Positions 47,201 through 55,142 of a stretch of DNA of 64,000 bases are shown here, one piece after another. How positions within the stretch are numbered: the stretch's first letter is position 1; the number at the start of each line of letters is the position of its first letter. The stretch comes from Acidovorax sp. NO-1 (GTDB lineage: Bacteria > Pseudomonadota > Gammaproteobacteria > Burkholderiales > Burkholderiaceae_C). The position numbers and the translations under genes were made by a program. The stretch covers positions 51,082 through 115,081 of the forward strand of contig NZ_AGTS01000002.1 in the NCBI RefSeq assembly GCF_000238595.1, given 5' to 3'. Under the pieces are notes generated by a model. That model was not told the origin of the DNA. It saw only the letters and a program-made list of their open reading frames with translations, and searched no databases.

Positions 47201-47648
47201 GCTGGGAGAACGGCTGCAGGCTGCCCAGGGTGGCTTGCCGCAGCACCTGGCCGTTGGCGGTCAGATAGATCTCGACCCGGTTCAGAACCGGGTAGTCGAT
47301 GTCCAGCACCCAGATGCCGTCCGACGTTGTCGAAACAGAGACGGGAATGCGCAGCCACATGGGGTCGGCCTGTACGCCCAGCGTGCCGTCGGTGCCAGGC
47401 GGCCGCACAAACGCGGCCGACCGCGCCAGCATGTCCTGCACCGACAGCGTGCGCGACGGGTCCGGGAGAATGGACACGGCCGACCATGCCTCGATGGTCG
47501 GCATGTCATCGCGCAGCACCAGCGGGTTGCCGGCAGCCCTGGCATCGGCGCCTGCAGCCAGCACCACCAGCCACACCAGGCATGCTGCCGCCCATCGAAT
47601 GACCAGCGCGGACCATCTCTGCAGCGGTGGGGGGCAGGTGGTACGCAT
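44268..47648 (-). CDS. fusion: 7TMR-DISM diguanylate cyclase joined in frame to a berberine-bridge-type FAD oxidase
   Basis: 1126 residues from the ATG at 47648 with no stop between the two halves. Residues about 1-595: signal or first helix, periplasmic 7TMR-DISM sensor, seven helices, then GGDEF (HTDPLTGLPNRRGLN, RLGGDEF, I-site RQSD). The paralog upstream ends SGELALSS-stop. Here the matching TGDLALSS runs into a 36-residue linker and then MAHRKSPSR (45752). The second half is a PCMH/BBE flavoprotein: VRCGGHSTAGYS (His for covalent FAD), PTGACGSVCVGGFVQGGGYG (Cys for second FAD bond) and the BBE end DPGNFFHFQQS. The oxidase would lie on the cytoplasmic side. It may also be made separately from the ATG at 45752, which has a weak GAGG site. 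Confidence 0.75.
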   Translation of the reverse strand: MRTTCPPPLQRWSALVIRWAAACLVWLVVLAAGADARAAGNPLVLRDDMPTIEAWSAVSILPDPSRTLSVQDMLARSAAFVRPPGTDGTLGVQADPMWLRIPVSVSTTSDGIWVLDIDYPVLNRVEIYLTANGQVLRQATLGSLQPFSQRPLLSRSHSLGMQLRPGQSYDLLLRIETRGAMVLPITLNKPTAWHSRALNEQMLQGILTGLALCLLIYSLAQWVNLRDVLFIQYALLLMGSLLFSLHLFGLGTQYLWRDNPWMESHAAGLSALMATCGSFLFISQALAGHRPRSLLLRTMRGGAILCAVLGLAYALDLLSTRAITGVVSILGLVPALMGIPGAVRRARQGDPVGTSLLLAWLVYFVATATVIGVIRGWVPVNFWTLHSFQFGATLDMLLFMRVLGLRTKALRLEALDANRERDVMRSLAHTDPLTGLPNRRGLNISLASALARCGPDKLLAVYVMDLDGFKPVNDRHGHDVGDELLIAVTRRLQSHVRQSDVVARLGGDEFVVMTGQLSSAQQAQELGYKLLDAFRTPFSLGNLQVQVGLTIGYAIAPDDSNDALGLLKLADAAMYSGKQGGKFCLRRNTGDLALSSAWGPGSAPVPPGHFELVKRPGFRYTRGFAFTRGSFAMAHRKSPSRIAKGARIARLRALATQQAARNATGAALTWDAVAALEARLVGRIVLPTSPDYDTARRESNPAFQAYPEIIVYCACEHDVLECLAVARAFNVWVAVRCGGHSTAGYSVNSGMVIDLSDMKGVVLDRPRECVHVLPGTDFDHFNGAMNHTGWHVPTGACGSVCVGGFVQGGGYGYTSRAFGIQSDLVESFRVALANGSIVTASAQENPGLYWAMRGGTGGNFGVMLQVTYHMHRLEQVWAWSISWDAAHAAEALTTLQARYMRTGAPDALGYMMNLGFQGGQPVYMVQGMLCGTRDAGLKAIAELLAIPGAQLLVDRSGTYPDMNLWLEDHPYTLPDGLPEHVAETKACGYISTPLSKADWQRIIDYFKTSPNPWSLAYLEPYGGAINRYPEADSAFIHRHVDANLVADVFWTDDTERARMEAWLDGFMNLVRPFLNGHVYQNYPDARLEDFAHAYWGPAYPQLQHVKAQYDPGNFFHFQQSIRLPGP

Positions 47649-47661
47649 TGCGGAAATTCTC

Positions 47662-49422
47662 TCAGGACGAAAGCGCGAGCTCACCACTGTTGCGCCGCAC
47701 GGAGTGTTTGCCGCTTTGCTTGCCGGCGTACATGGCGGCATCGGCCAACCGGATCAGTGCCTGGGCGTCGTCCGTGTCGAGCGGTGCCAGCGCGTAGCCG
47801 ATGGTCAGCCCCACCTTCAGGCGCAGATGGCTGAGCGCAAACGGCGTATCGAAGGCACGCAGCAAAGAACGGCCGAGCTCCTGCGCCGCCTCGGGCGTCT
47901 CCAGGTTGCGGGCCATGATGATGAACTCATCCCCGCCCAGTCGGGCGACCACGTCGGTGTCGTGGCGCACATTGGCTTGCAGCCTGTGGCCCACGGCCAC
48001 CAGCAGATCGTCTCCCACATCGTGGCCATACGAGTCATTGACCGGCTTGAAGCCGTCCAGATCCATCAGGTACACCGCCACCAGGCTGCGGGGGGACGCG
48101 GTCGTCAAAGCGATCTGCAAGGCATGCTGCAGGCCGCGGCGGTTGTACAGGCCGGTGAGCGGGTCGCTGTGGGCCAGCGAATGCATGATGTCCCGCTCGC
48201 GAATGGCCTCCTGTGCCTCGACCCGCACGGCCTGCGCACGCAGCGCCAGTACCCGCAGAAAAAGCAGCATGTCCACCGTGGCGCCAAACTGGAACGAGTG
48301 CAGCGTCCAGAAGTTGGCCGGCACCCAGCCCGCGACAAGGCACACCATGACACCTGCGGCCACCCCATAGACGATCCAGGCCACCAGCAAGGTGGTGCCG
48401 ATCGGGTCCTTCTGGCGGACCCGTGCGATGGCGGCGGGCAGACTGATCAGCGACGGCAGTGGCCCGGCCAGGCTCATGAAGGCAATGGCCGCGGGCACGC
48501 TCAACACGCCGAGCACCAGGGCAGCGCAGACCAGCGCCGTGACTGCTGCGCCCGCGCGCATGGCACGCGCGTAGAGGCTGCGCGACGCGTTGCCCGCGAG
48601 GATGTGACCCAGGAAGAGGAAGGAACCGGCCAGCGCAATAAGCCCCGTTGCCGGTCCGGCATACCGGTGCATCCACAGGTTGCCAGACCACAGGAACTGC
48701 GCACCCGTGCCGAAAACCTGCAGTGAGAACCCCGCACTGCCGAACACCACCAGGGCATAGAAACCGAACAAACGCTCACGCTGCGTGGCCCACTGAAAGA
48801 GGCTGTACACCAGAAGGCAGAGCGCCACCCCGTTGAGCACGCCCTGCAGCATCTGCTCGCGCAGTGCCTGGTTCAACTGATAGGGCATCTCGCCCAGCGT
48901 GATCGGCAGGATCAGTGGCCCCGTGGCTTGCACCCGTATCAGCAGGTCATAGGGCTGCCCGGCCTGCAGATCAAACGCCATCGCGGGCGTTCGGGTGGAC
49001 AACTGCGTCTCACCCGGCCGGCTGGTGCTGACCTGCTGGATCACCTGGCCGCCTTTGACCAGATAAATCTCCGCCTGAAGCGAGCTGTAGCCAATATCAA
49101 CCACCCAAGGCGTGCGCAGTGGCTCGGGGGCGATGAGTGGGATGTGCAGCCACATTGCGGCCTTGCGTACGCCCAGCGAGCCGTCGGGCGCAGTGGGGGC
49201 CTCGAACTCGTCCAGGCGCTCCAGCATGTCCTGTACCGACAGCTTGTAGCTGGCATCCGCCTTGAGCGTGATGGCATCCCAGGCGTTCACATGCGGCCTG
49301 TCCTGTGGCAACACCAGGGGCTTGCCTGCGTGTGCATTCAAGGGCAGTGCCATTGGCAGTACCAGGCAGAGCAGTGCAGTCGCCACGCCGCAGCGCTTGC
49401 CCCAGCGAAGCCGGGCCGACAT
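47662..49422 (-). CDS. 7TMR-DISM diguanylate cyclase
   Basis: 586 residues from the ATG at 49422 (MSARLRWGKRCGVATALLCL); a start at 49455 is possible. Signal peptide, periplasmic 7TMR-DISM domain (WVVDIGYSSLQAEIYLVKGG), seven membrane helices, then GGDEF (HSDPLTGLYNRRGLQ, MDLDGFKPVNDSYGHDVGD, RLGGDEFIIM). The I-site differs from its neighbour: VRHDTDVVARL carries an extra residue, so RxxD is out of register and product inhibition may be weakened. It is a tandem paralog of the downstream cyclase half and 13 bases upstream of it, probably one transcript. Confidence 0.88.
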   Translation of the reverse strand: MSARLRWGKRCGVATALLCLVLPMALPLNAHAGKPLVLPQDRPHVNAWDAITLKADASYKLSVQDMLERLDEFEAPTAPDGSLGVRKAAMWLHIPLIAPEPLRTPWVVDIGYSSLQAEIYLVKGGQVIQQVSTSRPGETQLSTRTPAMAFDLQAGQPYDLLIRVQATGPLILPITLGEMPYQLNQALREQMLQGVLNGVALCLLVYSLFQWATQRERLFGFYALVVFGSAGFSLQVFGTGAQFLWSGNLWMHRYAGPATGLIALAGSFLFLGHILAGNASRSLYARAMRAGAAVTALVCAALVLGVLSVPAAIAFMSLAGPLPSLISLPAAIARVRQKDPIGTTLLVAWIVYGVAAGVMVCLVAGWVPANFWTLHSFQFGATVDMLLFLRVLALRAQAVRVEAQEAIRERDIMHSLAHSDPLTGLYNRRGLQHALQIALTTASPRSLVAVYLMDLDGFKPVNDSYGHDVGDDLLVAVGHRLQANVRHDTDVVARLGGDEFIIMARNLETPEAAQELGRSLLRAFDTPFALSHLRLKVGLTIGYALAPLDTDDAQALIRLADAAMYAGKQSGKHSVRRNSGELALSS

Positions 49423-49466
49423 TAGAAGAGTGCAGAGCAGTGCGTACATCGGCATGGGAGCAACAG

Positions 49467-50942
49467 TCAGGGGGAAGGGCGGGCTGGTGCCGGGCTTGTC
49501 ACCTGCGCCTTGCCTGCCAGGCCCATGCCCCAGCTGCCGCGGGTGGTCAGGCGGTCTTCCAGCCTGTTCAGCCAGCCTGGCGCATGGCGGTCATCGCTCC
49601 AGCTGTGCACCACATCGTCCACCTGGTTGAGCAGCTCCGTGGGAAGCTGCAGCGGGCGCGTCTGGCTCATCAGCACACGGCTCATGAAGTGATAGCCGAG
49701 CACCCGCGTGAGCGCCCGCACGATCGAAAAACGCGGCCTGACCCAGCGCACAACGGTGTCGATGATGCGCGCCACCAGCAAGACGCCCCAGAAGAGCACC
49801 GCGGACCGCCAGGGCACCGGCTGCGTGAGCCCCAGGTCGCTGGCTGTGGCGCGACCGCACAGGTAGCGCGTCATGAGTTGCGGGAAGGGCTTCACGATCC
49901 GCCAGGGCAGGGAGTTTTCCATGGTGTGCATCAGGGCCTGGCCCAGCGCAGGGCGCGGGTCGGGCGCCACGGGCGCGGCCCGGCCCCTGGCCTGCATCTG
50001 TGCCATCAGGGCCTGGCCCTGGTCCATGGTCTCGACCATCAGCGCGCGTTCGATACCCAGGATATGCCCCACCACGTTCCAGGCGTGCAGATAGGCCTCT
50101 TCATCGGCCTGGGGCAAGCCAATGCCCAGGCGGCGCAGGCTGCGCAGGAAAACATACCCGAAGGTGAGCAAGGTGTAGGCCAGCTCTTCCTGATTGCAGG
50201 GCAGGCCGTTGGCCTGCAGGTTCCAGCCCCGGGCGTACAGCGTCTGGAACAGCGCCTGGCGGCCACCCTGTCGCGGCATGGCCTGCGGCGCAACGGACCC
50301 GCCGCCGCCTTCCAGCATCCGCGCCACTGCACTTTGCGGGCTGCCGTGCAGGATCAGGTTGCGGATGGTGGCGTGGATCAGCCGGACCTTGAGCACCTGC
50401 GCCACGCCCGCGCCGCGCGGGCCCAGGCCGCCGTGCATCATCACCGGAAAGATCATCGCCGCGGTGGACCGGATGCGGTACTCGGCGTTCTGCTCGAGCT
50501 GTCCGGATGTGTGCAGCACGCTGGAGAGGTCAGGAATCACATAGCACTCGGGCAGGCTCGCGCAAAACAGCAGGATGCACGACAGCGCTCCGTGCTCCAT
50601 GAACAGCTTCTCGGCGCGCTCGATCTTGCGTGCGTCGGCCCAGGGCGGCAGCACCTGCGCAGTCTGCACATAGTGGTTCAGCGCCAGCGACATGGCCGCA
50701 TCCACGCCATCACCGTGGGCGGTCCAGCCCTGCAGGCTGGCGTTGTCCTCCCACTGCGCAAAAAGGCGGTTCACGGTGTCGATGCGTGCCCATTGCGGTG
50801 CGTCCACGCCCACATCGCCCTGTGGCCATTCGCCCAGAATGCGTTCAAGGGTCTGGTCTGCCAACGGGTCTGCATGGTGCTGCATCGCCGCCAGTTCGGC
50901 GTCTGACAGCTTGCTGTGCGTGTGGCCATGGGCCCGGTTCAT
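49467..50942 (-). CDS. MpaB / rubber-oxygenase-like (DUF2236) haem oxygenase family protein
   Basis: 491 residues starting MNRAHGHTHSKLSDAELAAM. The core (about 100-380) matches the ER-bound oxygenase mpaB/rubber oxygenase catalytic domain: ARKIERAEKLFMEHGALSCI, IRSTAAMIFPVMMHGGLGP and LKVRLIHATIRNLILHG. The last contains the RxxHxxxR arrangement expected around the haem-ligating His of latex clearing protein. There is no signal peptide, unlike secreted Lcp. It is coupled by ATGA to the CruF-like membrane protein upstream, hinting at an isoprenoid or carotenoid-like substrate; this is inference. Confidence 0.75.
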   Translation of the reverse strand: MNRAHGHTHSKLSDAELAAMQHHADPLADQTLERILGEWPQGDVGVDAPQWARIDTVNRLFAQWEDNASLQGWTAHGDGVDAAMSLALNHYVQTAQVLPPWADARKIERAEKLFMEHGALSCILLFCASLPECYVIPDLSSVLHTSGQLEQNAEYRIRSTAAMIFPVMMHGGLGPRGAGVAQVLKVRLIHATIRNLILHGSPQSAVARMLEGGGGSVAPQAMPRQGGRQALFQTLYARGWNLQANGLPCNQEELAYTLLTFGYVFLRSLRRLGIGLPQADEEAYLHAWNVVGHILGIERALMVETMDQGQALMAQMQARGRAAPVAPDPRPALGQALMHTMENSLPWRIVKPFPQLMTRYLCGRATASDLGLTQPVPWRSAVLFWGVLLVARIIDTVVRWVRPRFSIVRALTRVLGYHFMSRVLMSQTRPLQLPTELLNQVDDVVHSWSDDRHAPGWLNRLEDRLTTRGSWGMGLAGKAQVTSPAPARPSP

Positions 50943-51763
50943 ACGCGTACCTCCCGCGCTGCGGCGCGCCAGCGCTGCAGGCCGGCCAGGGCGCATAGCA
51001 GCGGAATGCCCATGACAAAGGGTGCGATCGAGCGGATTTCGACCGGATTGCCCAGCACCATCTGAAACACCATGCCCGAGGCGTAGATCGCCAGCGGCAC
51101 CATGGCATGCCGTGGCAGGAACCGGCCGCCCGGTTGCAGAGCACGGTGGCGCACCGATAGCCGAAAGCCGAAGATGATGACAAACGCCACAAATACCCAG
51201 CCAAAAAAGCCCTGCACGGTTTCCCCGAACCAGGCGCCATCGGTCTTGGCCATGATCCACGCCTTCAGGGTGTAGACCAGATAAGGGTCGGCCCCCAGGT
51301 CGAAGGCGGTCACGATCATGGCCGCCAAAAATGACAGCATGACGGCATTGCCCAGCCCGGGCGCCGCATCTACAGGCGACTGCCACACGATGAGGTTGCT
51401 GATCACATAGCCCGAGTACGCCAGCGCGAACCACATCATCGGGATGACGATGGGCACATCCACCAGGCGCGCGCCCAGCACATCGGTGTAGGTGTAGTGG
51501 CCAAAGAACCAGCCGTGCGTGGTTCCCATCTGCTCTGCAAACCAGCCAAAGCCCACCGCGATGGCCACGAACTGCAGGGCCACCCGCGCGCCCAGCAGGT
51601 GGGTGGCACTGGCCCAGCAGCACGCGAACATCAGTACCGACGCGAGCACGATGGCGATCGTGGTGTCGTTGTGGGTGCGCGCAGCCGTGGCTGCCAGATA
51701 GGCAGACAGTAGGACAAAGCTCAGCGCCGGCAGGCGCCTGGCCAAGGGGGATTGCGCAGGCAT
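50939..51763 (-). CDS. CruF-like (carotenoid biosynthesis protein family) membrane protein
   Basis: 274 residues from the ATG at 51763 (MPAQSPLARRLPALSFVLLS). Seven or so helices with the family landmarks FVAIAVGFGWFAEQMGTTHG, FGHYTYTDVLGARLVDVPIV, IVTAFDLGADPYLVYTLKAW and ETVQGFFGWVFVAFVII. The conserved His, Asp and Glu between helices resemble CruF 1',2'-hydratases, which hydrate acyclic carotenoid ends. No phytoene synthase or desaturase is nearby, so it may act on another isoprenoid together with the overlapping MpaB-type oxygenase gene. Confidence 0.7.
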   Translation of the reverse strand: MPAQSPLARRLPALSFVLLSAYLAATAARTHNDTTIAIVLASVLMFACCWASATHLLGARVALQFVAIAVGFGWFAEQMGTTHGWFFGHYTYTDVLGARLVDVPIVIPMMWFALAYSGYVISNLIVWQSPVDAAPGLGNAVMLSFLAAMIVTAFDLGADPYLVYTLKAWIMAKTDGAWFGETVQGFFGWVFVAFVIIFGFRLSVRHRALQPGGRFLPRHAMVPLAIYASGMVFQMVLGNPVEIRSIAPFVMGIPLLCALAGLQRWRAAAREVRV

Positions 51764-51891
51764 GGTGGCTGTATCACGCTGTAACAATCCTCCAGTGTAG
51801 GGGATGGAGGCGTGAAAGCCTCCGCTGGCTACCCCCAACTTCGCGTACTACCTGCTTTTTGGTGCAGGTTTACAACCCGTTGGTGTGATTT

Positions 51892-52713
51892 TTAGCGGTG
51901 TTGCGGCTTGAATGCCGCGAGATTGAGGAGCGAAGCCTCAATGGCCGCTGCTGTGGCCACCGGTTGCTCCATGGGGAACAGGTGGCTGCCATCGAGCATC
52001 ATGGTGCGGCCTTCGGTGATGCGCAGCGTCATGGCCATGCCCACCTGCTTCATCTCGTCCGAATCCCGTCCGCCGATGAATGCTGCCGGGCAGCGTAGCG
52101 GGTGGGTGCTGAGCAGGCGGCCCAGGTTGTGCGGCAGCGTGTTGTAGATCGCGGTCTCCACGGCGCGGTCGAAGCCCAGCACACGTTTGCCCTCGTGGTC
52201 GCGCAGGCCATGGGTGATGTAGTCCTGCAGCACCTCGGGGTTCCAGCGGGCAAAGGCTTTTTTCTTTCGAAAGTGCTCCAGCGCCTCATCGTTGCTGGCC
52301 CAGCTGAAGCGCCGCTGCCGGCTCACCTTGCCCGGCGAGATGGAGCCCACCACCTGGGTGCGCTTGGCCACGCCCAGCGCGTTGGCCTTCCAGCCCCCCA
52401 GAAGCGGGGAGTCGATCAGCAGCACACCGCGCGCCAGCTCCGGGTGGCGCGCTGCGGCCATCACGCTCAAAAACCCGCCCAGCGAATGGCCCACCAGAAA
52501 CACGGGCTCGCCCAGGCGCTTCACCTGGGCCGACGCAAAATCCGCCAGTTGCTGCACCAGATGCGGCCAGTTGTTGGTCACCGGGTATTGGGGGTCGTGG
52601 CCGAAGCTGTCGACCGCGCTGACGTCAAACCCCCGGGCCTTGAGGTGCCTGAAAAGCACACGGTAAGTGCTGGCCGGAAAGCTGTTCGCGTGCGAGAAAA
52701 CGATGGGAAGCAT
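51892..52713 (-). CDS. alpha/beta hydrolase
   Basis: 273 residues starting MLPIVFSHANSFPASTYRVL. The oxyanion strand is VFSHANSFP, the nucleophile elbow is FLVGHSLGGFLSVMAA (GHSLG), the acid is near FIGGRDSDEMKQ and the His is in MLDGSHLFPMEQP. Cytosolic, no signal peptide. Close to the serine hydrolases often annotated as esterase/lipase or haloperoxidase-like. It is 64 bases downstream of the Anbu gene on the same strand and may share its transcript. Confidence 0.85.
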   Translation of the reverse strand: MLPIVFSHANSFPASTYRVLFRHLKARGFDVSAVDSFGHDPQYPVTNNWPHLVQQLADFASAQVKRLGEPVFLVGHSLGGFLSVMAAARHPELARGVLLIDSPLLGGWKANALGVAKRTQVVGSISPGKVSRQRRFSWASNDEALEHFRKKKAFARWNPEVLQDYITHGLRDHEGKRVLGFDRAVETAIYNTLPHNLGRLLSTHPLRCPAAFIGGRDSDEMKQVGMAMTLRITEGRTMMLDGSHLFPMEQPVATAAAIEASLLNLAAFKPQHR

Positions 52714-52777
52714 GGAGTGGTGAGGGGGGCCGCGCGCAACACACCCTGCGGTGGCGCACCAGGCCCGCTCGGGCAGG

Positions 52778-53605
52778 TCAGACGAGTTTGTCCAGATGGT
52801 TCGTGATCTTCTTGAGCGGCTTGCTGCGCGAAGGGTTCACAAGGATAGGCACGCTCGTGGCGCCACCGCCCCAGGCGGGGTCTTCGATGCTGTCGAACAC
52901 CTGGCGCAGCTTTTCGCCCCAGCTGTCGTGCAGCATCCGGAAATACGGGTTGTTCTCATCGATGCAGACCACCTTCTCGGTGCAAAAGCGGTCCACCTCG
53001 TACACCACCAGGTCCAGCGGCAGGCCCACGGACAGGTTGGACTTGAGCGTGCTGTCCATCGACACCAGCGCGCATTTGGCGGCTTCATCCAGCGGCGTTT
53101 CGGGGGTGAGAACGCGGTCGAGCACCGGCTTTCCGTATTTGGATTCGCCCACCTGAAAGTAGGGCGTCTCCGGCGTGGCCTCGATGAAATTGCCGGCCGA
53201 ATACACCTGGAACAGGCGCATGCCCTCGCCCTTGATCTGGCCACCAAACACCATGGACACATTGAAGTCCACGCCCGAGCGCTTGAGCGCCGTGCCGTCG
53301 CGCTCATGCACATGGCGCACGGCGGCGCCCAGCACGCGGGCGGCGTCGAACATGCTCTTGGCGTTCCAGATCGAGATCGTCTCGCCCGAATCTCCGTCCT
53401 TGAGCTGCTCCGTCTGCAGGATCTCGCGCACCGACTGGGAGATGGACAGGTTGCCTGCCGACAGCAGCACCATGAAACGGTCGCCCGCCTTCTCGTACAC
53501 CATCATCTTGCGAAAAGAGCTGATCTGGTCCAGGCCCGCATTGGTGCGCGAATCGGACAGGAAAACCAGCCCGGCGTTGAGTTTGATGGCGACGCAATAC
53601 GTCAT
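52778..53605 (-). CDS. Anbu (ancestral beta-subunit) proteasome-like peptidase
   Basis: 275 residues from the ATG at 53605. The N-terminus MTYCVAIKLNAGLVFLSDSR places Thr immediately after Met, as needed for an N-terminal-nucleophile hydrolase after Met removal, with SDSRTNAGLDQ following as in proteasome beta folds. Other landmarks: SAGNLSISQSVREIL, GQIKGEGMRLFQVYSAGNFI and SMDSTLKSNLSVGLPLDLVV. Anbu forms helical multimers and typically neighbours a transglutaminase-like protease and alpha-E/ATP-grasp genes. Those are absent here; a transglutaminase-like gene is 36 kb away in the window. Confidence 0.88.
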   Translation of the reverse strand: MTYCVAIKLNAGLVFLSDSRTNAGLDQISSFRKMMVYEKAGDRFMVLLSAGNLSISQSVREILQTEQLKDGDSGETISIWNAKSMFDAARVLGAAVRHVHERDGTALKRSGVDFNVSMVFGGQIKGEGMRLFQVYSAGNFIEATPETPYFQVGESKYGKPVLDRVLTPETPLDEAAKCALVSMDSTLKSNLSVGLPLDLVVYEVDRFCTEKVVCIDENNPYFRMLHDSWGEKLRQVFDSIEDPAWGGGATSVPILVNPSRSKPLKKITNHLDKLV

Positions 53606-53710
53606 GAAGGAATGGCAATCGTTGGACAGGGGAGACGGGGAGTTTAAGTCGGGCGCGGCGGGCGGGCGCTGGCGCGCGCAGGGCGGGCCCGGCAGAACCC
53701 CCGATAGATC

Positions 53711-53765
53711 ATAAAAATGATAGCTGCCAGCGCTTGATGGATAAGCGCTGGAGCCACTTTTTGCC
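53711..53765 (+). repeat. dispersed palindromic repeat (family I), intergenic copy
   Basis: Reads ATAAAAATGATAGCTGCCAG then CGCTTGATGGATAAGCGCTG and GAGCCACTTTTTGCC. A clean copy: arms AGCGCTT/AAGCGCT around GATGGAT, the GATAGCT flank and GAGCC tail. It lies between the divergent Anbu and lipase genes. Confidence 0.8.
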
Positions 53766-53892
53766 ATATAAATCGCGCCGCCGTCCTTCCGCCGATGGTT
53801 CCAGCCCGCTCGGCGGGTGGTTTTCCGGCAGCAGCGGGCAGCGCCGGGCGCACGCTCCTATCATCGGTGGCATCACCCCCGAAAGCCCCGCC

Positions 53893-55104
53893 ATGTTCAC
53901 CCTCCCGATGACGCTGTCCGCAAGTCGCCGCGCGTTGGCGCTGGCCCTCATCGCCACGCTGGCCGCCTGTGGCGGCGGGGGCAACGATGACCCCGCCGAT
54001 GGCGGCACCCCGCCACCGCCGCCCCCGCCGCCGGTGCGCGCCGGCCAGCTCGAAACAGCGGCCCGCCTTGGCAGCATTGCCGCCGCCGACATTGCTGCCG
54101 CCCTGGCCGCCAAGGAGTCGCTGGCCGAGGGCGTCGTGCCGCGCTACAGCGTTACCGCCTACCGGCTCGAATACCTCACCACCGACGCCGACGGCCGCGA
54201 GGTGCGCGCCTCGGGTCTGGTCAGCGTGCCGCAAAAGCCCGCCGGCGCCCAAAGCCCCGTGCTCAGCTACCAGCACGGCACCCTGTTCCGTGATGCCGAG
54301 GCGCCCAGCAACAACGCCGTGGCGTCGGAGGTGGCGGTGGTGCTGGCGTCGCTGGGCTACATCGTGGTGGCACCCGACTACGTAGGTTTTGGTGCGTCCA
54401 GGGGCACGCCCCACCCCTACCTGCTGGCCGCGCCGTCCGCAGCCGCCACGGTGGACTTTCTGACCGCAGCCCGCACCTGGCGGGGCCAGGCTGGCGTGGC
54501 CGACAACGGCCAGCTCTTTCTGACCGGCTACTCCGAAGGCGGCTACGTCACCCTGGCCGCCCACCGCGCGCTGCAAGCCAGCGCATCACCCCACCTGCAG
54601 CAGCTGCGCATGGTGGTGCCGGGCGCCGGGCCCTACGACGTGCAGACCACCATGGACGGCCTGGTAGACCTGGTGCGGCAGGAGCAACCGGTGATCGGCG
54701 CGCTCCTTAACCCGGGGCTGCTGCGCTACCTGGGCGGCAGCGTGCAGCGCGAAGTGCGCCGCCTGCTGCTGCGCGCGCTCATCCCGGGCGATGCCGACGT
54801 GGCCTACGACACGCGCTTCATCGACCACTTTCTGGCCGACGATGTGCGGGCCCTGGACCGTGCCAGCAACGTGTACGACTGGAAACCCGGCGTGCCCGTG
54901 CGCCTGTACCACGGCCGCGATGACCGCACCGTGCCCTACGCCAGCTCGGTCAGCACCGTGCGCGCCATGCAGCAGCGGGGCGCGGGCGACCTGGTGAGCC
55001 TGACCGAATGCCGCGCGCAGCCCGTGGCCGGGCACCTGCAATGCGTGCCGCCGTTCATCACCTTCATGCTGGGGCAGTTCGCAACGGTGGCGCAGGATTT
55101 GTGA
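53893..55104 (+). CDS. secreted lipase-like alpha/beta-hydrolase lipoprotein
   Basis: 403 residues from the ATG at 53893 (MFTLPMTLSASRRALALALI). Lipobox ATLAACGGGG, then a run of eight prolines (about residues 40-47) as a flexible linker. Catalytic features: LSYQHGTLF (oxyanion), YIVVAPDYVGFGASRGTPHP, nucleophile elbow FLTGYSEGGYVTLAA (GYSEG), acid in LYHGRDDRTVPY and a late His in PVAGHLQC. It resembles secretory lipases and large esterases of the prolyl-oligopeptidase-like fold. Probably anchored in the outer membrane or periplasm. Confidence 0.85.
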   Translation: MFTLPMTLSASRRALALALIATLAACGGGGNDDPADGGTPPPPPPPPVRAGQLETAARLGSIAAADIAAALAAKESLAEGVVPRYSVTAYRLEYLTTDADGREVRASGLVSVPQKPAGAQSPVLSYQHGTLFRDAEAPSNNAVASEVAVVLASLGYIVVAPDYVGFGASRGTPHPYLLAAPSAAATVDFLTAARTWRGQAGVADNGQLFLTGYSEGGYVTLAAHRALQASASPHLQQLRMVVPGAGPYDVQTTMDGLVDLVRQEQPVIGALLNPGLLRYLGGSVQREVRRLLLRALIPGDADVAYDTRFIDHFLADDVRALDRASNVYDWKPGVPVRLYHGRDDRTVPYASSVSTVRAMQQRGAGDLVSLTECRAQPVAGHLQCVPPFITFMLGQFATVAQDL

Positions 55105-55142
55105 GCCCGCCGCGGTGCAGCCCTGGGGGCCTGCGGCGCGGC

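Noticed and set aside
46164..47834. Plus-strand open frame of about 556 codons opposite the cyclase
   Set aside because: Composition is Gln/His/Arg-rich and it runs antisense to clear GGDEF and 7TMR motifs.
49467..51623. Apparent 718-residue extension of the MpaB-like protein
   Set aside because: The extra N-terminal residues are an out-of-frame reading of the CruF-like gene, which has clear membrane-protein motifs.
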